A stretch of DNA of 64,000 bases from Microbacterium sp. AG1240 (GTDB taxonomy: Bacteria; Actinomycetota; Actinomycetes; Actinomycetales; Microbacteriaceae). The notes below the pieces were generated by a model. The model saw only the letters and a program-made list of their open reading frames with translations. It was not told the origin of the DNA and did not search any database. A program made the position numbers and the translations under genes. The DNA lies in assembly GCF_003635115.1 (NCBI RefSeq), contig NZ_RBXJ01000001.1:930001-994000 (forward strand), in the 5' to 3' direction. Positions 54,820-63,542 of this stretch are shown here, piece after piece. Within the stretch, counting starts at the first letter, position 1; the number at the start of each line of letters is the position of its first letter.

Positions 54820-56162
54820 TGGAATTCGTCATGCTGGGCGTGGGGCTTCTGCTCACGGTCGGAACGGGCCTGTTCGTTGCGAGCGAGTTCGCGCTGGTCA
54901 ATCTGGATCGCGCTGATCTCGAGAAGCGACAGGATGCTGGTGAGTCGCGTCTGTCGCTGACGATCGCGGCGCTGCGCATCACCTCGACGCACCTCTCGAG
55001 CGCGCAGCTGGGTATCACGCTGACCACGCTCCTGACCGGTTACACGATGGAGCCGGCCATCTCGAGTCTGGTGCGCCCCGTCTTCTCCTCGTGGGGATGG
55101 CCCGACGGGTTCGTCACGCCGTTCTCGGCGATCCTCGGTGTGTCGATCGCGACGGTCCTGTCGATGATCCTCGGCGAGCTCGTGCCGAAGAACTTCGCCC
55201 TCGCCATCCCGCGGCAGACGGCCAAGCTCGTGATCCCCTTCCAGGTCGCGTTCACCGCCGTCTTCCGTCCCGCGATCGCGGTGCTCAACGGCAGCGCGAA
55301 CGGCATCCTCCGCGCGATGGGTGTGGAGCCGAAGGAGGAGCTCTCGGGCGCCCGCACGGCCGAGGAGCTCTCCAGCCTCGTGCGCCGCTCGGCGAGCGCG
55401 GGGATGCTCGAGGAGGACACCGCGTCGCTGCTCGACCGGAGCCTCACGTTCGCGCGGCTGAGCGCCGCCGACGTGATGACGCCGCGCCCCAGCGTGCATG
55501 CCCTCTCGGCGGACGACTCCGCCGACGACGTGGTGCAGCTGGCACGCCGCACCGGGCACAGCCGGTTCCCCGTCTACCAGGACTCGATGGACGACATCGT
55601 CGGCATCGTGCACCTGAAAGCCGCGATCGGCGTTCCGCGCGACCGCCGGGCCGACGTTCCCGCCGCGGCGCTGGCGACCGAGCCGCTGCGCGTTCCCGAG
55701 ACCGTGCACCTCGACGCGCTCGTGGCCGAGCTGCGCGCCCGGGGATACCAGATGGCCGTCGTTGTCGACGAGTACGGCGGTACCGCCGGCGTCGTGACCC
55801 TCGAAGACCTCGTCGAGGAGATCGTGGGCGAGGTGCTCGACGAGCACGACCGCTCGCGCGCCGGCGTCGTGCGCACCGGCGGGTCGATCAACATCCCGGG
55901 CGACCTGCGCCCCGACGAGGTGCTCGACCGCGCGGGCGTCCGCGTTCCCGAGGGCGACGTCTACGACACCGTCGGGGGCTACATGATGGCCGAGCTCGAA
56001 CGCATCCCCGTCGTCGGCGACAGCGTGCCCGTCGAGGACGGCACCCTCACCGTCATCCGGATGGACGGCCGCCGCATCGACCGCGTCGCGTTCACCCCGA
56101 AGCCCGTGGAGGAGAACGTCGGCGACCTCGTGCGCGCGGCGAAGGGGGGTGACCAACGATGA
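54816..56162 (+). CDS. CNNM/CorC-family (HlyC/CorC) membrane protein, MpfA-like
   Basis: A 448-residue protein. The N-terminal CNNM membrane domain has about four TM helices ([40 protein letters not shown] with the conserved Pro-Lys-Asn). A CBS pair follows (~210-335: [40 protein letters not shown]). A C-terminal CorC_HlyC domain begins around 350 ([20 protein letters not shown]). Relatives export Mg2+ (B. subtilis MpfA) or bind Mg-ATP in CBS. GTG 54816 and ATG 54819 are both usable, with GGAGGT at 54805-54810. It is coupled to a leader ORF upstream and to the second CNNM gene downstream (ATGA). Confidence 0.9.
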   Translation: MMEFVMLGVGLLLTVGTGLFVASEFALVNLDRADLEKRQDAGESRLSLTIAALRITSTHLSSAQLGITLTTLLTGYTMEPAISSLVRPVFSSWGWPDGFVTPFSAILGVSIATVLSMILGELVPKNFALAIPRQTAKLVIPFQVAFTAVFRPAIAVLNGSANGILRAMGVEPKEELSGARTAEELSSLVRRSASAGMLEEDTASLLDRSLTFARLSAADVMTPRPSVHALSADDSADDVVQLARRTGHSRFPVYQDSMDDIVGIVHLKAAIGVPRDRRADVPAAALATEPLRVPETVHLDALVAELRARGYQMAVVVDEYGGTAGVVTLEDLVEEIVGEVLDEHDRSRAGVVRTGGSINIPGDLRPDEVLDRAGVRVPEGDVYDTVGGYMMAELERIPVVGDSVPVEDGTLTVIRMDGRRIDRVAFTPKPVEENVGDLVRAAKGGDQR

Positions 56163-57214
56163 ACGATTGGGCAGGAATCGCCTGGCTCGTCGTCCTTCTG
56201 GTCGCCAACGCCTTCTTCGTCGGGGCGGAGTTCGCCGTCATCTCGGCCCGTCGCTCGCAGATCGAGCCGCTGGCGGAGCGCGGATCGCGCGCCGCCAAGA
56301 CCGCGCTGTGGGCGATGGAGCACGCCACGCTCATGCTCGCGACCTGCCAGCTGGGCATCACGATCTGCTCGCTGCTGATCCTGAACGTGTCGGAGCCGGC
56401 CATCCACCACCTGCTGGCCGAGCCGCTGGCCCTGACCGGCATGGGCGAGGTCGCCGTCGACGTGACCGCGTTCGTCGTCGCGCTGCTGATCGTGTCGTAC
56501 CTGCACGTCGTGTTCGGTGAGATGGTGCCGAAGAACCTCGCGTTCTCGTTGCCCGACCGGGCCGTGCTGATGCTCGCCCCGCCTCTGGTGGCGGTGTCGA
56601 AGGTCTTCCGTCCGATCATCGTCACGCTGAACTGGATCGCCAACCACGTACTGCGCCTCTTCCGTGTCGAGCCCAAGGACGAGGCAGCATCCACCTTCAC
56701 CCTCGACGAGGTCGCGACGATCGTGAACCAGTCGCGCCGAGAGGGCGTGCTCGACGACCTGGCCGGCACGGTGGCGGCGGTCGTGGAGTTCACCGACAAG
56801 AAGAGTCGCGACGTGGCGGTGCCGCTGGCCGACCTGGTGACCCTCCCGGAGACGACGACGCCCGACGAGATCGAGCGGGCCGTCGCCAAGCACGGGTATT
56901 CGCGCTACGTGATCGTGGATGCCGAGAACATGCCGGTCGGGTACGTGCACCTGAAGGACGTGCTCCGCGCCGCCGAGGTGGAGGGCGCGGTGACCGACGT
57001 CGCCCGTCCGCTGCCGTCGAAGCGGATCCACCACATGGTTCCGGTGATGGAGTCGACCGATCTCGAAGACGCCCTGGCGCTCATGCGACGCGCAGGCCGT
57101 CACCTCGCACAGGTGCGCAACGAATCGGGTGAGACGACGGCGGTGCTCTTCCTCGAGGACATCATCGAGGAGCTCGTCGGCGAGGTGCAGGACGCCACCG
57201 CGCGTCGGCGCTGA
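56159..57214 (+). CDS. second CNNM/CorC-family membrane protein
   Basis: 351 residues: a CNNM domain with about four TM helices (LVVLLVANAFFVGAEFAVIS; SYLHVVFGEMVPKNLAFSLP) and a CBS pair (~205-340: GYSRYVIVDAENMPVGYVHL; LFLEDIIEELVGEVQDA). It lacks the C-terminal CorC_HlyC domain of its upstream partner, so it is shorter than usual. The two genes overlap by 4 nt and probably give a heteromeric transporter or two related Mg2+/Co2+ transporters. It ends 40 nt before a palindromic repeat that may also terminate the transcript. Confidence 0.9.
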   Translation: MNDWAGIAWLVVLLVANAFFVGAEFAVISARRSQIEPLAERGSRAAKTALWAMEHATLMLATCQLGITICSLLILNVSEPAIHHLLAEPLALTGMGEVAVDVTAFVVALLIVSYLHVVFGEMVPKNLAFSLPDRAVLMLAPPLVAVSKVFRPIIVTLNWIANHVLRLFRVEPKDEAASTFTLDEVATIVNQSRREGVLDDLAGTVAAVVEFTDKKSRDVAVPLADLVTLPETTTPDEIERAVAKHGYSRYVIVDAENMPVGYVHLKDVLRAAEVEGAVTDVARPLPSKRIHHMVPVMESTDLEDALALMRRAGRHLAQVRNESGETTAVLFLEDIIEELVGEVQDATARRR

Positions 57215-57254
57215 CGCCTCGCGCGGCGAGCGATTCGCGTGATCGCCACACCTT

Positions 57255-57309
57255 CCGGCGACTGACTCTACGAATTCGTGGGGTCAGTCGCCGGAATGCG
57301 TCACATTCC
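57255..57309 (+). repeat. intergenic palindromic repeat, copy 3
   Basis: CCGGCGACTGAC (57255-57266) pairs perfectly with GTCAGTCGCCGG (57283-57294) around a loop holding CACGAATTCGTG-like sequence. GGAATG (57293-57298), a 5-nt spacer and CATTCC (57304-57309) follow. It fills the convergent gap between the second CNNM gene and the oxidoreductase, so it may serve as terminator. Confidence 0.75.
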
Positions 57310-57354
57310 TGCGGGGGGAGAACCCCGCGGGAGCGGCGGTGGATGCTGCGGGCC

Positions 57355-58419
57355 TCAGCGACGGCGGGCGCGCTCGTACTGCGGGGGCCACGCGATGTCG
57401 GCGCCCAGCTCACCGGCGGCGCGGAGGGCGAAGTGCGGGTCGCGGAGCCACTCGCGCGCCGACATGATCGCGTCGGCGTCGCCGCGGGCGAGCACCTCCT
57501 CGGCCAGCGCGCCGGTGTCGATCATGCCGACGGCGTTCACCGCGATGCCCACCCCGGCGCGCACGGCCGCGGCGAAGGCGACCTGGTAGCCCGGTCCGGT
57601 GGTGATCTGCTGGTGGGCGACGAGCCCGCCGCTGGAGACGTCGATGAGCTCCGCGCCGAGGTCTTCTACGACGGCGGCCGCGCGCACGGTGTCTTCGACG
57701 TCCCAGCCGCCCTCCGCCCAGTCGGTCGCGGAGAACCGCACGGCGACGACCGCCTCGGGCGCGGCATCCTTCACCGCGGTGACCACGCGGCGCAGCAGCC
57801 TCGTGCGGTTCTCGAACGATCCGCCGTACTCGTCGGTGCGCAGGTTCGACAGCGGCGAGAGGAACTGGTGGAGCAGGTATCCGTGGGCGGCGTGGATCTC
57901 GAGCACCTCGAAGCCCGCGGCCACCGCACGGCGCGCGGCGGAGGCGAAGTTCGCCACGACGTGGTCGATACCCGTGTGGTCGAGCTCCGCGGGAGCCGCG
58001 TACCCCTCGAAGGCGACGGCCGACGGCGCGACGCTCTGCCAGCCGCCCCGGTCGGACGGCACGGTTCCGCGCTCGCCGGAGAACGGCGACCACGTGGAGG
58101 CCTTGCGGCCGGCGTGAGCGAGCTGGATGCCGGCGACGGCCCCGCGCGAGCGGATCGCGGCGACGATCGGGGCCCAGGCGGCCTGCTGCGCGTCGTTCCA
58201 GATGCCGGCGTCCTCGGGCGAGATGCGTCCCTCCGGCGACACCGCGGCCGCCTCGGAGACGACCAGGCCCGCGCCGCCGGAGGCGAACTGAGCGAGGTGC
58301 ACGTGGTGCCACTCACCGGGCATGCCGTCGGTGGAGCTGTACTGGCACATCGGGGCCACCCACAGCCGGTTCCGGAACGTGGTCGCACCGATCGTGAGGG
58401 GGGAGAAGAGGATGCTCAT
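57355..58419 (-). CDS. NADH:flavin oxidoreductase of the Old Yellow Enzyme family (YqjM-like)
   Basis: A 354-residue FMN TIM barrel. Features are FRNRLWVAPMCQYSSTDGMP (Cys of the thermophilic-like OYE class), HVHLAQFASGGAGLVVSEAA, GIQLAHAGRKAST (His/Ala pair at the active site), GFEVLEIHAAHGYLLHQFL and the phosphate-binding end GDADAIMSAREWLRDPHF. It reduces activated C=C bonds with NAD(P)H; the physiological substrate is unknown. GGAGG lies 4-5 nt before ATG 58419. An upstream ATG (58449) is less likely. It is divergent from nnrD. Confidence 0.92.
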   Translation of the reverse strand: MSILFSPLTIGATTFRNRLWVAPMCQYSSTDGMPGEWHHVHLAQFASGGAGLVVSEAAAVSPEGRISPEDAGIWNDAQQAAWAPIVAAIRSRGAVAGIQLAHAGRKASTWSPFSGERGTVPSDRGGWQSVAPSAVAFEGYAAPAELDHTGIDHVVANFASAARRAVAAGFEVLEIHAAHGYLLHQFLSPLSNLRTDEYGGSFENRTRLLRRVVTAVKDAAPEAVVAVRFSATDWAEGGWDVEDTVRAAAVVEDLGAELIDVSSGGLVAHQQITTGPGYQVAFAAAVRAGVGIAVNAVGMIDTGALAEEVLARGDADAIMSAREWLRDPHFALRAAGELGADIAWPPQYERARRR

Positions 58420-58447
58420 GGTGCCTCCGGCGCGTAGGGTGTGGGCC

Positions 58448-59341
58448 ATGTCTGGTGAGGGGCTCGAAGCCGCGATCGATCCCACGACCGCCGAGTGGAC
58501 CGCGGAGCGCGCGTCGAGCGTCCTCCGGGTGCCAACGGCGTCGGACGACAAGTATTCCCGCGGGGTGCTCGGGGTGCGAACCGGCTCGACCCGCTATCCG
58601 GGTGCCGCCGTGCTGGGCGTCGAAGCCGCGTGGCGCACGGGCCTCGGCATGGTGCGCTACCTCGGCCCCGAGCGCGCGCAGAATCTCATCCTCGCCCGCC
58701 GCCCCGAGACGGTCACCGCCGACGGACGGGTGCAGGCCTGGCTCATCGGGTCGGGGACGGATGCTGCCGACCGGCCGGCATCGGAAGACGCAGCGCTGCG
58801 CCGCATCCTCGACTCCGACCTCCCTGTCGTCGTCGACGCGGGTGCGCTGGATCTCGCGGGCGTCGGCTCCGCACCGCGCATCGTGACCCCCCACGGGCGC
58901 GAGCACGACCGCCTGCGCGAGAGCATCGGGCTCGCGCCGGTCGGGGGCGATGCCGACGACGCCGCGCGGCAGCGAGCGGCGCTCGAGACGGCGCGCACGC
59001 TCGGTGCGACGGTGCTGCTGAAGGGTGCGCGCACGATCGTCGCCACCCCCGGCGGGTGGGTGGCGCGCGTGACGTCCGGCACGCCGTGGCTCGCGACCGC
59101 CGGCACGGGAGACGTGCTCGGCGGGATCATCGGCGCGGTGGTCGCGGCCGCCTCGGTCGAGCCGGTGAGCGACACGGAGAGCCTGGGCGCGCTCGCCGCC
59201 ACCGGCGCGTGGCTGCACGGCCGCGCGGCGACGGCGGCCGCCGACCGGCACGGGGAGGGCGGAGGGCCGATCACCGCCCTGGACATCACCGAGGAGCTCC
59301 CCGGCATCGTCGCCTCCGTGCTCGCGCACCGCATGCGCTGA
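58448..59341 (+). CDS. nnrD: ADP-dependent NAD(P)H-hydrate dehydratase
   Basis: A 297-residue ribokinase-like enzyme that repairs hydrated NAD(P)H. Visible signatures are DKYSRGVLGVRTGSTRYPGA at the start, VTPHGREHDRL (YjeF C-terminal motif) and LATAGTGDVLGGIIGAVVAA (anion hole/phosphate loop). The epimerase domain NnrE is not fused here, unlike many bacteria. TAGGGT (58435-58440) lies 7 nt before ATG 58448. The element also sits near the start of the divergent oxidoreductase. Confidence 0.92.
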   Translation: MSGEGLEAAIDPTTAEWTAERASSVLRVPTASDDKYSRGVLGVRTGSTRYPGAAVLGVEAAWRTGLGMVRYLGPERAQNLILARRPETVTADGRVQAWLIGSGTDAADRPASEDAALRRILDSDLPVVVDAGALDLAGVGSAPRIVTPHGREHDRLRESIGLAPVGGDADDAARQRAALETARTLGATVLLKGARTIVATPGGWVARVTSGTPWLATAGTGDVLGGIIGAVVAAASVEPVSDTESLGALAATGAWLHGRAATAAADRHGEGGGPITALDITEELPGIVASVLAHRMR

Positions 59342-59400
59342 GGAGTCGTCGCGCGTCGCGCGGTGCGGGCGCTCGGGCCGTCGCGCTTAGGATGGACGCC

Positions 59401-60630
59401 GTGTCGAGGCGGGGTGTGTTGTGGATCGCCTTCGCGGTGGTCCATGTCGCCGTCGCCGTCGCCGGGTACGTGCTTCCCAGTGGTCCGATGGGCGATGTCT
59501 ACCTCGTCTACGAACCCTGGTCGGCTCGCGCGCTGACCGGCGGAGGCATCGTCGGCATCACCGAGCCGTGGGTCTACCCGCAGCTCGCCCTCGTGCCCCT
59601 CGTGCTCGCCTGGGCTTTCGGCTTCCTCACGTACACCGCCGGGTGGGCGGTCTTCGTCACGCTCATCGATGCGGTCGTGTTCTGGATGCTGGTGGGCACG
59701 GCCCGCTCGCGCGGCCGCGTCACCGGTGCGTGGTTCTGGCTCGCAGCGATCCTGCTCCTCGGCCCGGTCGGCATGTACCGCCTCGACGGGGTGACCGTGC
59801 CGCTGGCCATCGCCGGTTCGCTGTGGCTCGTCGGTCGTCCCTGGTTGGGTGCGATCCTGCTCGCCGTGGCGACGTGGATCAAGGTGTGGCCGGCCGCCGT
59901 GCTCGCCGCGGCCGTCGTGACGCTGCGCCGGCGCTTCACCGTGATCGGCGGGGCCCTGGCCGTCTCGGCCGTCACTCTGGCGATCGTGTTCCTCGCCGGG
60001 GGCGGGTCGTACGCGTTCGCTTTCGTGACGGAGCAGACCAACCGGGGGTTGCAGATCGAGGCTCCGGTGAGCGGCTTCTACATGCTCCTGGCGTCGCTGG
60101 GCGTCGAGGGTGCGAGCGTCTACTACGAGCCCAACATCCTCACCTTCCAGGTGACGGGGCCGAACGTCGACGCCGTCATCGCCGCGATGACCCCGCTCAT
60201 GCTGCTGGCGATGGGTTCAGTGTTCGTGATCGGGGCGGTGAAATCGTTGCGGGGAGCGAGTTTCGCGGCGGTCTTCCCCGCGCTCACCCTCGGTCTCGTG
60301 CTCGGATTCATCGTGTTCAACAAGGTCGGGTCGCCCCAGTACATCGTGTGGCTCGTGACGCCCGTGATCGTCGGGCTCGTCATCGATCGTGCCCACTGGG
60401 CCAAGCCCGCGATCCTCATGCTGGCCATCGCCGGACTCACGCAGGGCGTGTATCCGCTCGCCTACGACGGGCTCCTCGTCGCGCAGATCGGCGCCGTGCT
60501 CCTGGTGAACCTCCGCAACGTGCTCCTCGTGGTGCTGTTCGCGTGGACCGTCTACCGACTCGCCCGCGTGCGGACGCGTTCCCACCCGGCATCCGTTCTT
60601 TCCCGGCGGCCCGCCGCCGTGAAAGGCTGA
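59401..60630 (+). CDS. polytopic membrane protein, GT87/DUF2029-like mannosyltransferase
   Basis: 409 residues with 10-11 TM helices. The first periplasmic loop carries the acidic motif DVYLVYEPWS. Later come GMYRLDGVTVPLAIAGSLWL, AVATWIKVWPAAVLAAAVVT and NKVGSPQYIVWLVTPVIVGL, which are typical of polyprenyl-phosphate-mannose-dependent GT-C enzymes of the DUF2029/GT87 group. It probably mannosylates a lipoglycan or wall glycan. GTG 59401 follows TAGGAT (59388-59393) by 7 nt; an ATG at 59392 lies within that element, so it is not the start. Confidence 0.78.
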   Translation: MSRRGVLWIAFAVVHVAVAVAGYVLPSGPMGDVYLVYEPWSARALTGGGIVGITEPWVYPQLALVPLVLAWAFGFLTYTAGWAVFVTLIDAVVFWMLVGTARSRGRVTGAWFWLAAILLLGPVGMYRLDGVTVPLAIAGSLWLVGRPWLGAILLAVATWIKVWPAAVLAAAVVTLRRRFTVIGGALAVSAVTLAIVFLAGGGSYAFAFVTEQTNRGLQIEAPVSGFYMLLASLGVEGASVYYEPNILTFQVTGPNVDAVIAAMTPLMLLAMGSVFVIGAVKSLRGASFAAVFPALTLGLVLGFIVFNKVGSPQYIVWLVTPVIVGLVIDRAHWAKPAILMLAIAGLTQGVYPLAYDGLLVAQIGAVLLVNLRNVLLVVLFAWTVYRLARVRTRSHPASVLSRRPAAVKG

Positions 60631-60634
60631 CCCC

Positions 60635-60976
60635 ATGCTCATCGCCTTCTCCGTCGCCCCGTCCGGATCCGGTAACGCCGACGGCTCGGTGCACGACGCC
60701 GTGGCCGCGGCGGTCGAGGTCGTGCGCGCATCGGGCCTGCCGAATCGCACGACCTCGATGTTCACCGAGATCGAGGGGGAGTGGGACGAGGTGTTCGATG
60801 TCGTGCGCCGCGCGACCGAGGCCGTGATGCCCTTCGGCTCGCGCGTATCGCTCGTGCTCAAAGCCGACATCCGCCCCGGACGCACGGGCGAGATCGACGG
60901 GAAGATCGAACGCCTCGAAAGCGCCATCGAATCGATTCGTCATACGGACGCGGGCGGGTCTAGCATCGAGGAATGA
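60635..60976 (+). CDS. thiamine-binding protein (MTH1187/YkoF-like, DUF77)
   Basis: 113 residues with a ferredoxin-like fold: MLIAFSVAPSGSGNADGSVH, then VEVVRASGLPNRTTSMFTEI and EGEWDEVFDVVRRATEAVM. This is the thiamine-binding MTH1187 family (PF01910), usually tetrameric. Family members bind thiamine or its pyrimidine but their process is uncertain. ATG 60635 lies 4 nt after the upstream stop, with GAAAGG nearby. Its 3' end overlaps the MFS gene start by 4 nt. Confidence 0.85.
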   Translation: MLIAFSVAPSGSGNADGSVHDAVAAAVEVVRASGLPNRTTSMFTEIEGEWDEVFDVVRRATEAVMPFGSRVSLVLKADIRPGRTGEIDGKIERLESAIESIRHTDAGGSSIEE

Positions 60977-62196
60977 CCTCCTCGATCCTCTCGAGGGGTG
61001 CGGCGATGCGGGCGCTCCTCTCGCTCGCCATCGGCAGCTTCGGCATCGGCATGACCGAGTTCGTGATGATGGGCCTGCTGCCGAACGTCGCGGCGGAGTT
61101 GCTGCCCACCGCGTGGGCGGCGAACCCCGACGACGCGATTGCTCAAGCCGGGTGGCTCATCTCCCTCTACGCCCTGGGCGTCGTCATCGGAGCGCCCACG
61201 ATCGCGGGCTCCGTCGCGCGCTTCCCCCGGCATCGCGTGATGATCGTGCTGGCGCTCGCGTTGACGGTGTTCAACCTGCTCACGGTCATCGCTCCGACGT
61301 ACGAGCTGGTCGCCGCATCCCGTCTGCTCGCTGGCCTCCCGCACGGCGCATACTTCGGCATCGGAGCCCTCGTCGCCGCCGACGTGCTCGGTCCCGGCAA
61401 CCGTGCGAAGGGCGTCGCGTTCGTGCTCACCGGTCTGACGGTCGCGAACGTGGTCGGCGTTCCGCTGGGAACCCTGCTCGGCCAGAACTTCGGCTGGCGG
61501 CTCGCGTTCCTCGTCGTCGGCGGGGTGTTCGCCCTCGCGACCCTCGCGATCGTGCTGTTCGTCCCCGAGCACCCCGGCGATCCCGGGCGCCGACTGCGCG
61601 ACGAACTGCGAGTGTTCCGGGTCGGCCAGGTCTGGTTCGCCCTCGGTATCGGGGCTGTCGGCTTCGGAGGCTTCTTCGCCATGTACAGCTACATCGCGCC
61701 CATGGTGACGGAGCTGGCCGGATCGCCCGAGTGGGCGGTGTCGATCGTGCTCGTCATCGTCGGCATCGGCATGACGATCGGCAACATCGTCGGTGGGCAC
61801 CTCGCCGACGTGAACCTGAAGAAGTGGCTGCTCATCGGCCTCGTCGCGATGGCGGCGGCCTCGGCCCTGCTCGCCCTCACGGCGGGATGGGTCGTCACCC
61901 TCGCGCTCTTCGCCTTCGCGGTCAGCTTCGTGGGGTCGGCGCTGAGCCCGGCCATCCAGACGCGTCTCATGGACGTCGCGGGCGACAACCAGTCGATCGC
62001 CGCCGCGCTCAACCACTCCGCGCTCAACATCGGCAACAGTCTCGGCGCGTTCCTCGGCGGTGTCGTGATCGCGCTCGGCCTCGGGTTCGCCGCGCCCGCG
62101 TGGGTGGGGGCGGTGCTCGCGATGGGTGGCCTGGTCGTCGCGGCCTGGAGCTTCCGCGTCGAGAAGTCGCGGGCCGCGGAGCCGGTCGCGGTCTAG
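60973..62196 (+). CDS. MFS transporter, AraJ-like efflux permease
   Basis: A 407-residue 12-TM major facilitator. The first TM carries GSFGIGMTEFVMMGLLPNVA, typical of the sugar/drug efflux (AraJ/YdhP, DHA1) group. The A-motif-like loop after TM2 is GSVARFPRHRVMI, and RLLAGLPHGAYFGIGALVAA lies in TM4. Substrate unknown. The ATG overlaps the upstream stop, but TAGCAT (60961-60966) lies 6 nt before it, so it probably also has its own leaderless transcript. The 3' end overlaps the convergent metX stop by 4 nt. Confidence 0.88.
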   Translation: MTSSILSRGAAMRALLSLAIGSFGIGMTEFVMMGLLPNVAAELLPTAWAANPDDAIAQAGWLISLYALGVVIGAPTIAGSVARFPRHRVMIVLALALTVFNLLTVIAPTYELVAASRLLAGLPHGAYFGIGALVAADVLGPGNRAKGVAFVLTGLTVANVVGVPLGTLLGQNFGWRLAFLVVGGVFALATLAIVLFVPEHPGDPGRRLRDELRVFRVGQVWFALGIGAVGFGGFFAMYSYIAPMVTELAGSPEWAVSIVLVIVGIGMTIGNIVGGHLADVNLKKWLLIGLVAMAAASALLALTAGWVVTLALFAFAVSFVGSALSPAIQTRLMDVAGDNQSIAAALNHSALNIGNSLGAFLGGVVIALGLGFAAPAWVGAVLAMGGLVVAAWSFRVEKSRAAEPVAV

Positions 62197-63398
62197 GCCG
62201 CGAACAGGCGCCGCAGGTGGCGCCCGACCTCGTCGGTCTCGATGAGGAAGCCGTCGTGGCCGAAGTCGCTCGTGACGGTCACCGCCTCGCGCCCGTCGAG
62301 GGTGTTCGGGATGCTGCGGGCGATCCGATGCTGTCCGTCGATGGGGAACAGGCGGTCGCTGTCGATCCCGAGCACGAGCGTCGTCGCGGTCACCCGCTTC
62401 AGCGCGTCTTCGATGCCGTCGCGGTCGCGCCCGACATCGTGGGAGTTCATCGCGTCGACGAGCGTCAGGTAGCTGTTCGCGTCGAAGCGGCGCGTGAACT
62501 TGTTGCCGTGGAAGTCGAGGTACGACGCCACCGCGAACCGCCCCCCGCGACCGAGCGGGCTGACCCCCGACTGCCACGACCGCTGGAAGCGCTGATTGAG
62601 CTCCGTAGGACTGCGATAGTTCAGCAGCGCCATGCGGCGGGCGAGCGCGAGGCCGCGGTGCGGACCGTCGCCGTCGCCCGCGTCGTAGTACTCTCCGCCG
62701 GCGAAGCGCGGGTCGATGCGGATGGCCTCGAGCTGTACCGAGTTGAGCGCGATCTGGTCGGCGGTGGTCACCGGGGGTGCCGACAGGATGGCCGCGCGCT
62801 CGACGCGCGCAGGGTGGCCGATCGCCCACTCGAGCGCGTGCATGCCGCCCATCGAGCCGCCGATGACGCCCGCCCACACGTCGATGCCGAGCGCATCGGC
62901 GAGACGGGCCTGCGCGCCCACCTGGTCGCGGATGGTGAGGTACGGGAAGCGCGCCGCCCACTCGTAGCCGTCGGGTGCGACGCTCGCCGGGCCCGTCGAG
63001 CCCTGGCAGCCTCCGAGCATGTTCGGCGCCACCACGAACCACCGGTCGGTGTCGAGGGGCGCGCCCGGGCCGACGAGGTCCTCCCACCAGCCGGCCGTCG
63101 GGTGCCCGGGGCCGGCGGGGCCGCGCAGGTGGCTGTCCCCGGTGAGGGCGTGGAGCACCAGCACGGCGTTGTCGCGGGCCGGGGAGAGCTCGCCCCAGGT
63201 CTCGTACGACAGCCGCCACGAGGGCAGCTCCTCGCCGCCCTCCGTGCGGAAGCCGGTGAAGCTCGCGAACCGCCGGTCGCCGACGGGGTCGCCGTCGCGC
63301 CAGGCGCCCGTGGTCGGTGGACGCCCCAGGAGCATGCGCGCGTCGGCCTCCGTGATCGGTGCCGACGGCACCGTGTCCTCCGACGTCTGCCAGTCCAT
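62193..63398 (-). CDS. metX: homoserine O-acetyltransferase
   Basis: A 401-residue alpha/beta hydrolase-fold enzyme acetylating homoserine for methionine synthesis. The nucleophile Ser is in VIGGSMGGMHALEWAIGHPA, with the catalytic Asp in LVLGIDSDRLFPI and His in FGHDGFLIETDEV. NMLGGCQGSTGPAS is a family signature. ATG 63398 is preferred because AAAGG lies 8 nt upstream; GTG 63404 is an alternative. TAGCCT (63437-63432) is a likely -10. The partner gene metY, usually adjacent in actinobacteria, is not next to it here. Confidence 0.94.
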   Translation of the reverse strand: MDWQTSEDTVPSAPITEADARMLLGRPPTTGAWRDGDPVGDRRFASFTGFRTEGGEELPSWRLSYETWGELSPARDNAVLVLHALTGDSHLRGPAGPGHPTAGWWEDLVGPGAPLDTDRWFVVAPNMLGGCQGSTGPASVAPDGYEWAARFPYLTIRDQVGAQARLADALGIDVWAGVIGGSMGGMHALEWAIGHPARVERAAILSAPPVTTADQIALNSVQLEAIRIDPRFAGGEYYDAGDGDGPHRGLALARRMALLNYRSPTELNQRFQRSWQSGVSPLGRGGRFAVASYLDFHGNKFTRRFDANSYLTLVDAMNSHDVGRDRDGIEDALKRVTATTLVLGIDSDRLFPIDGQHRIARSIPNTLDGREAVTVTSDFGHDGFLIETDEVGRHLRRLFAA

Positions 63399-63542
63399 GA
63401 GCACTACCTTTCGCGCCCTTCCAGGCTAGGCGGTCCGACCCGCCGGCCAGCCGACTGTTACACCGACGATCGGTGCGGGTGCGATCGCGCCGATGCGCCG
63501 CGGGCGGCCCGGGTGAGGAGACAATGACGGGGGAGGTACACC

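Noticed and set aside
62193..63404. Hidden metY next to metX
   Set aside because: Upstream is a divergent SDR gene, and downstream is a convergent MFS gene; no PLP-enzyme motif is present.
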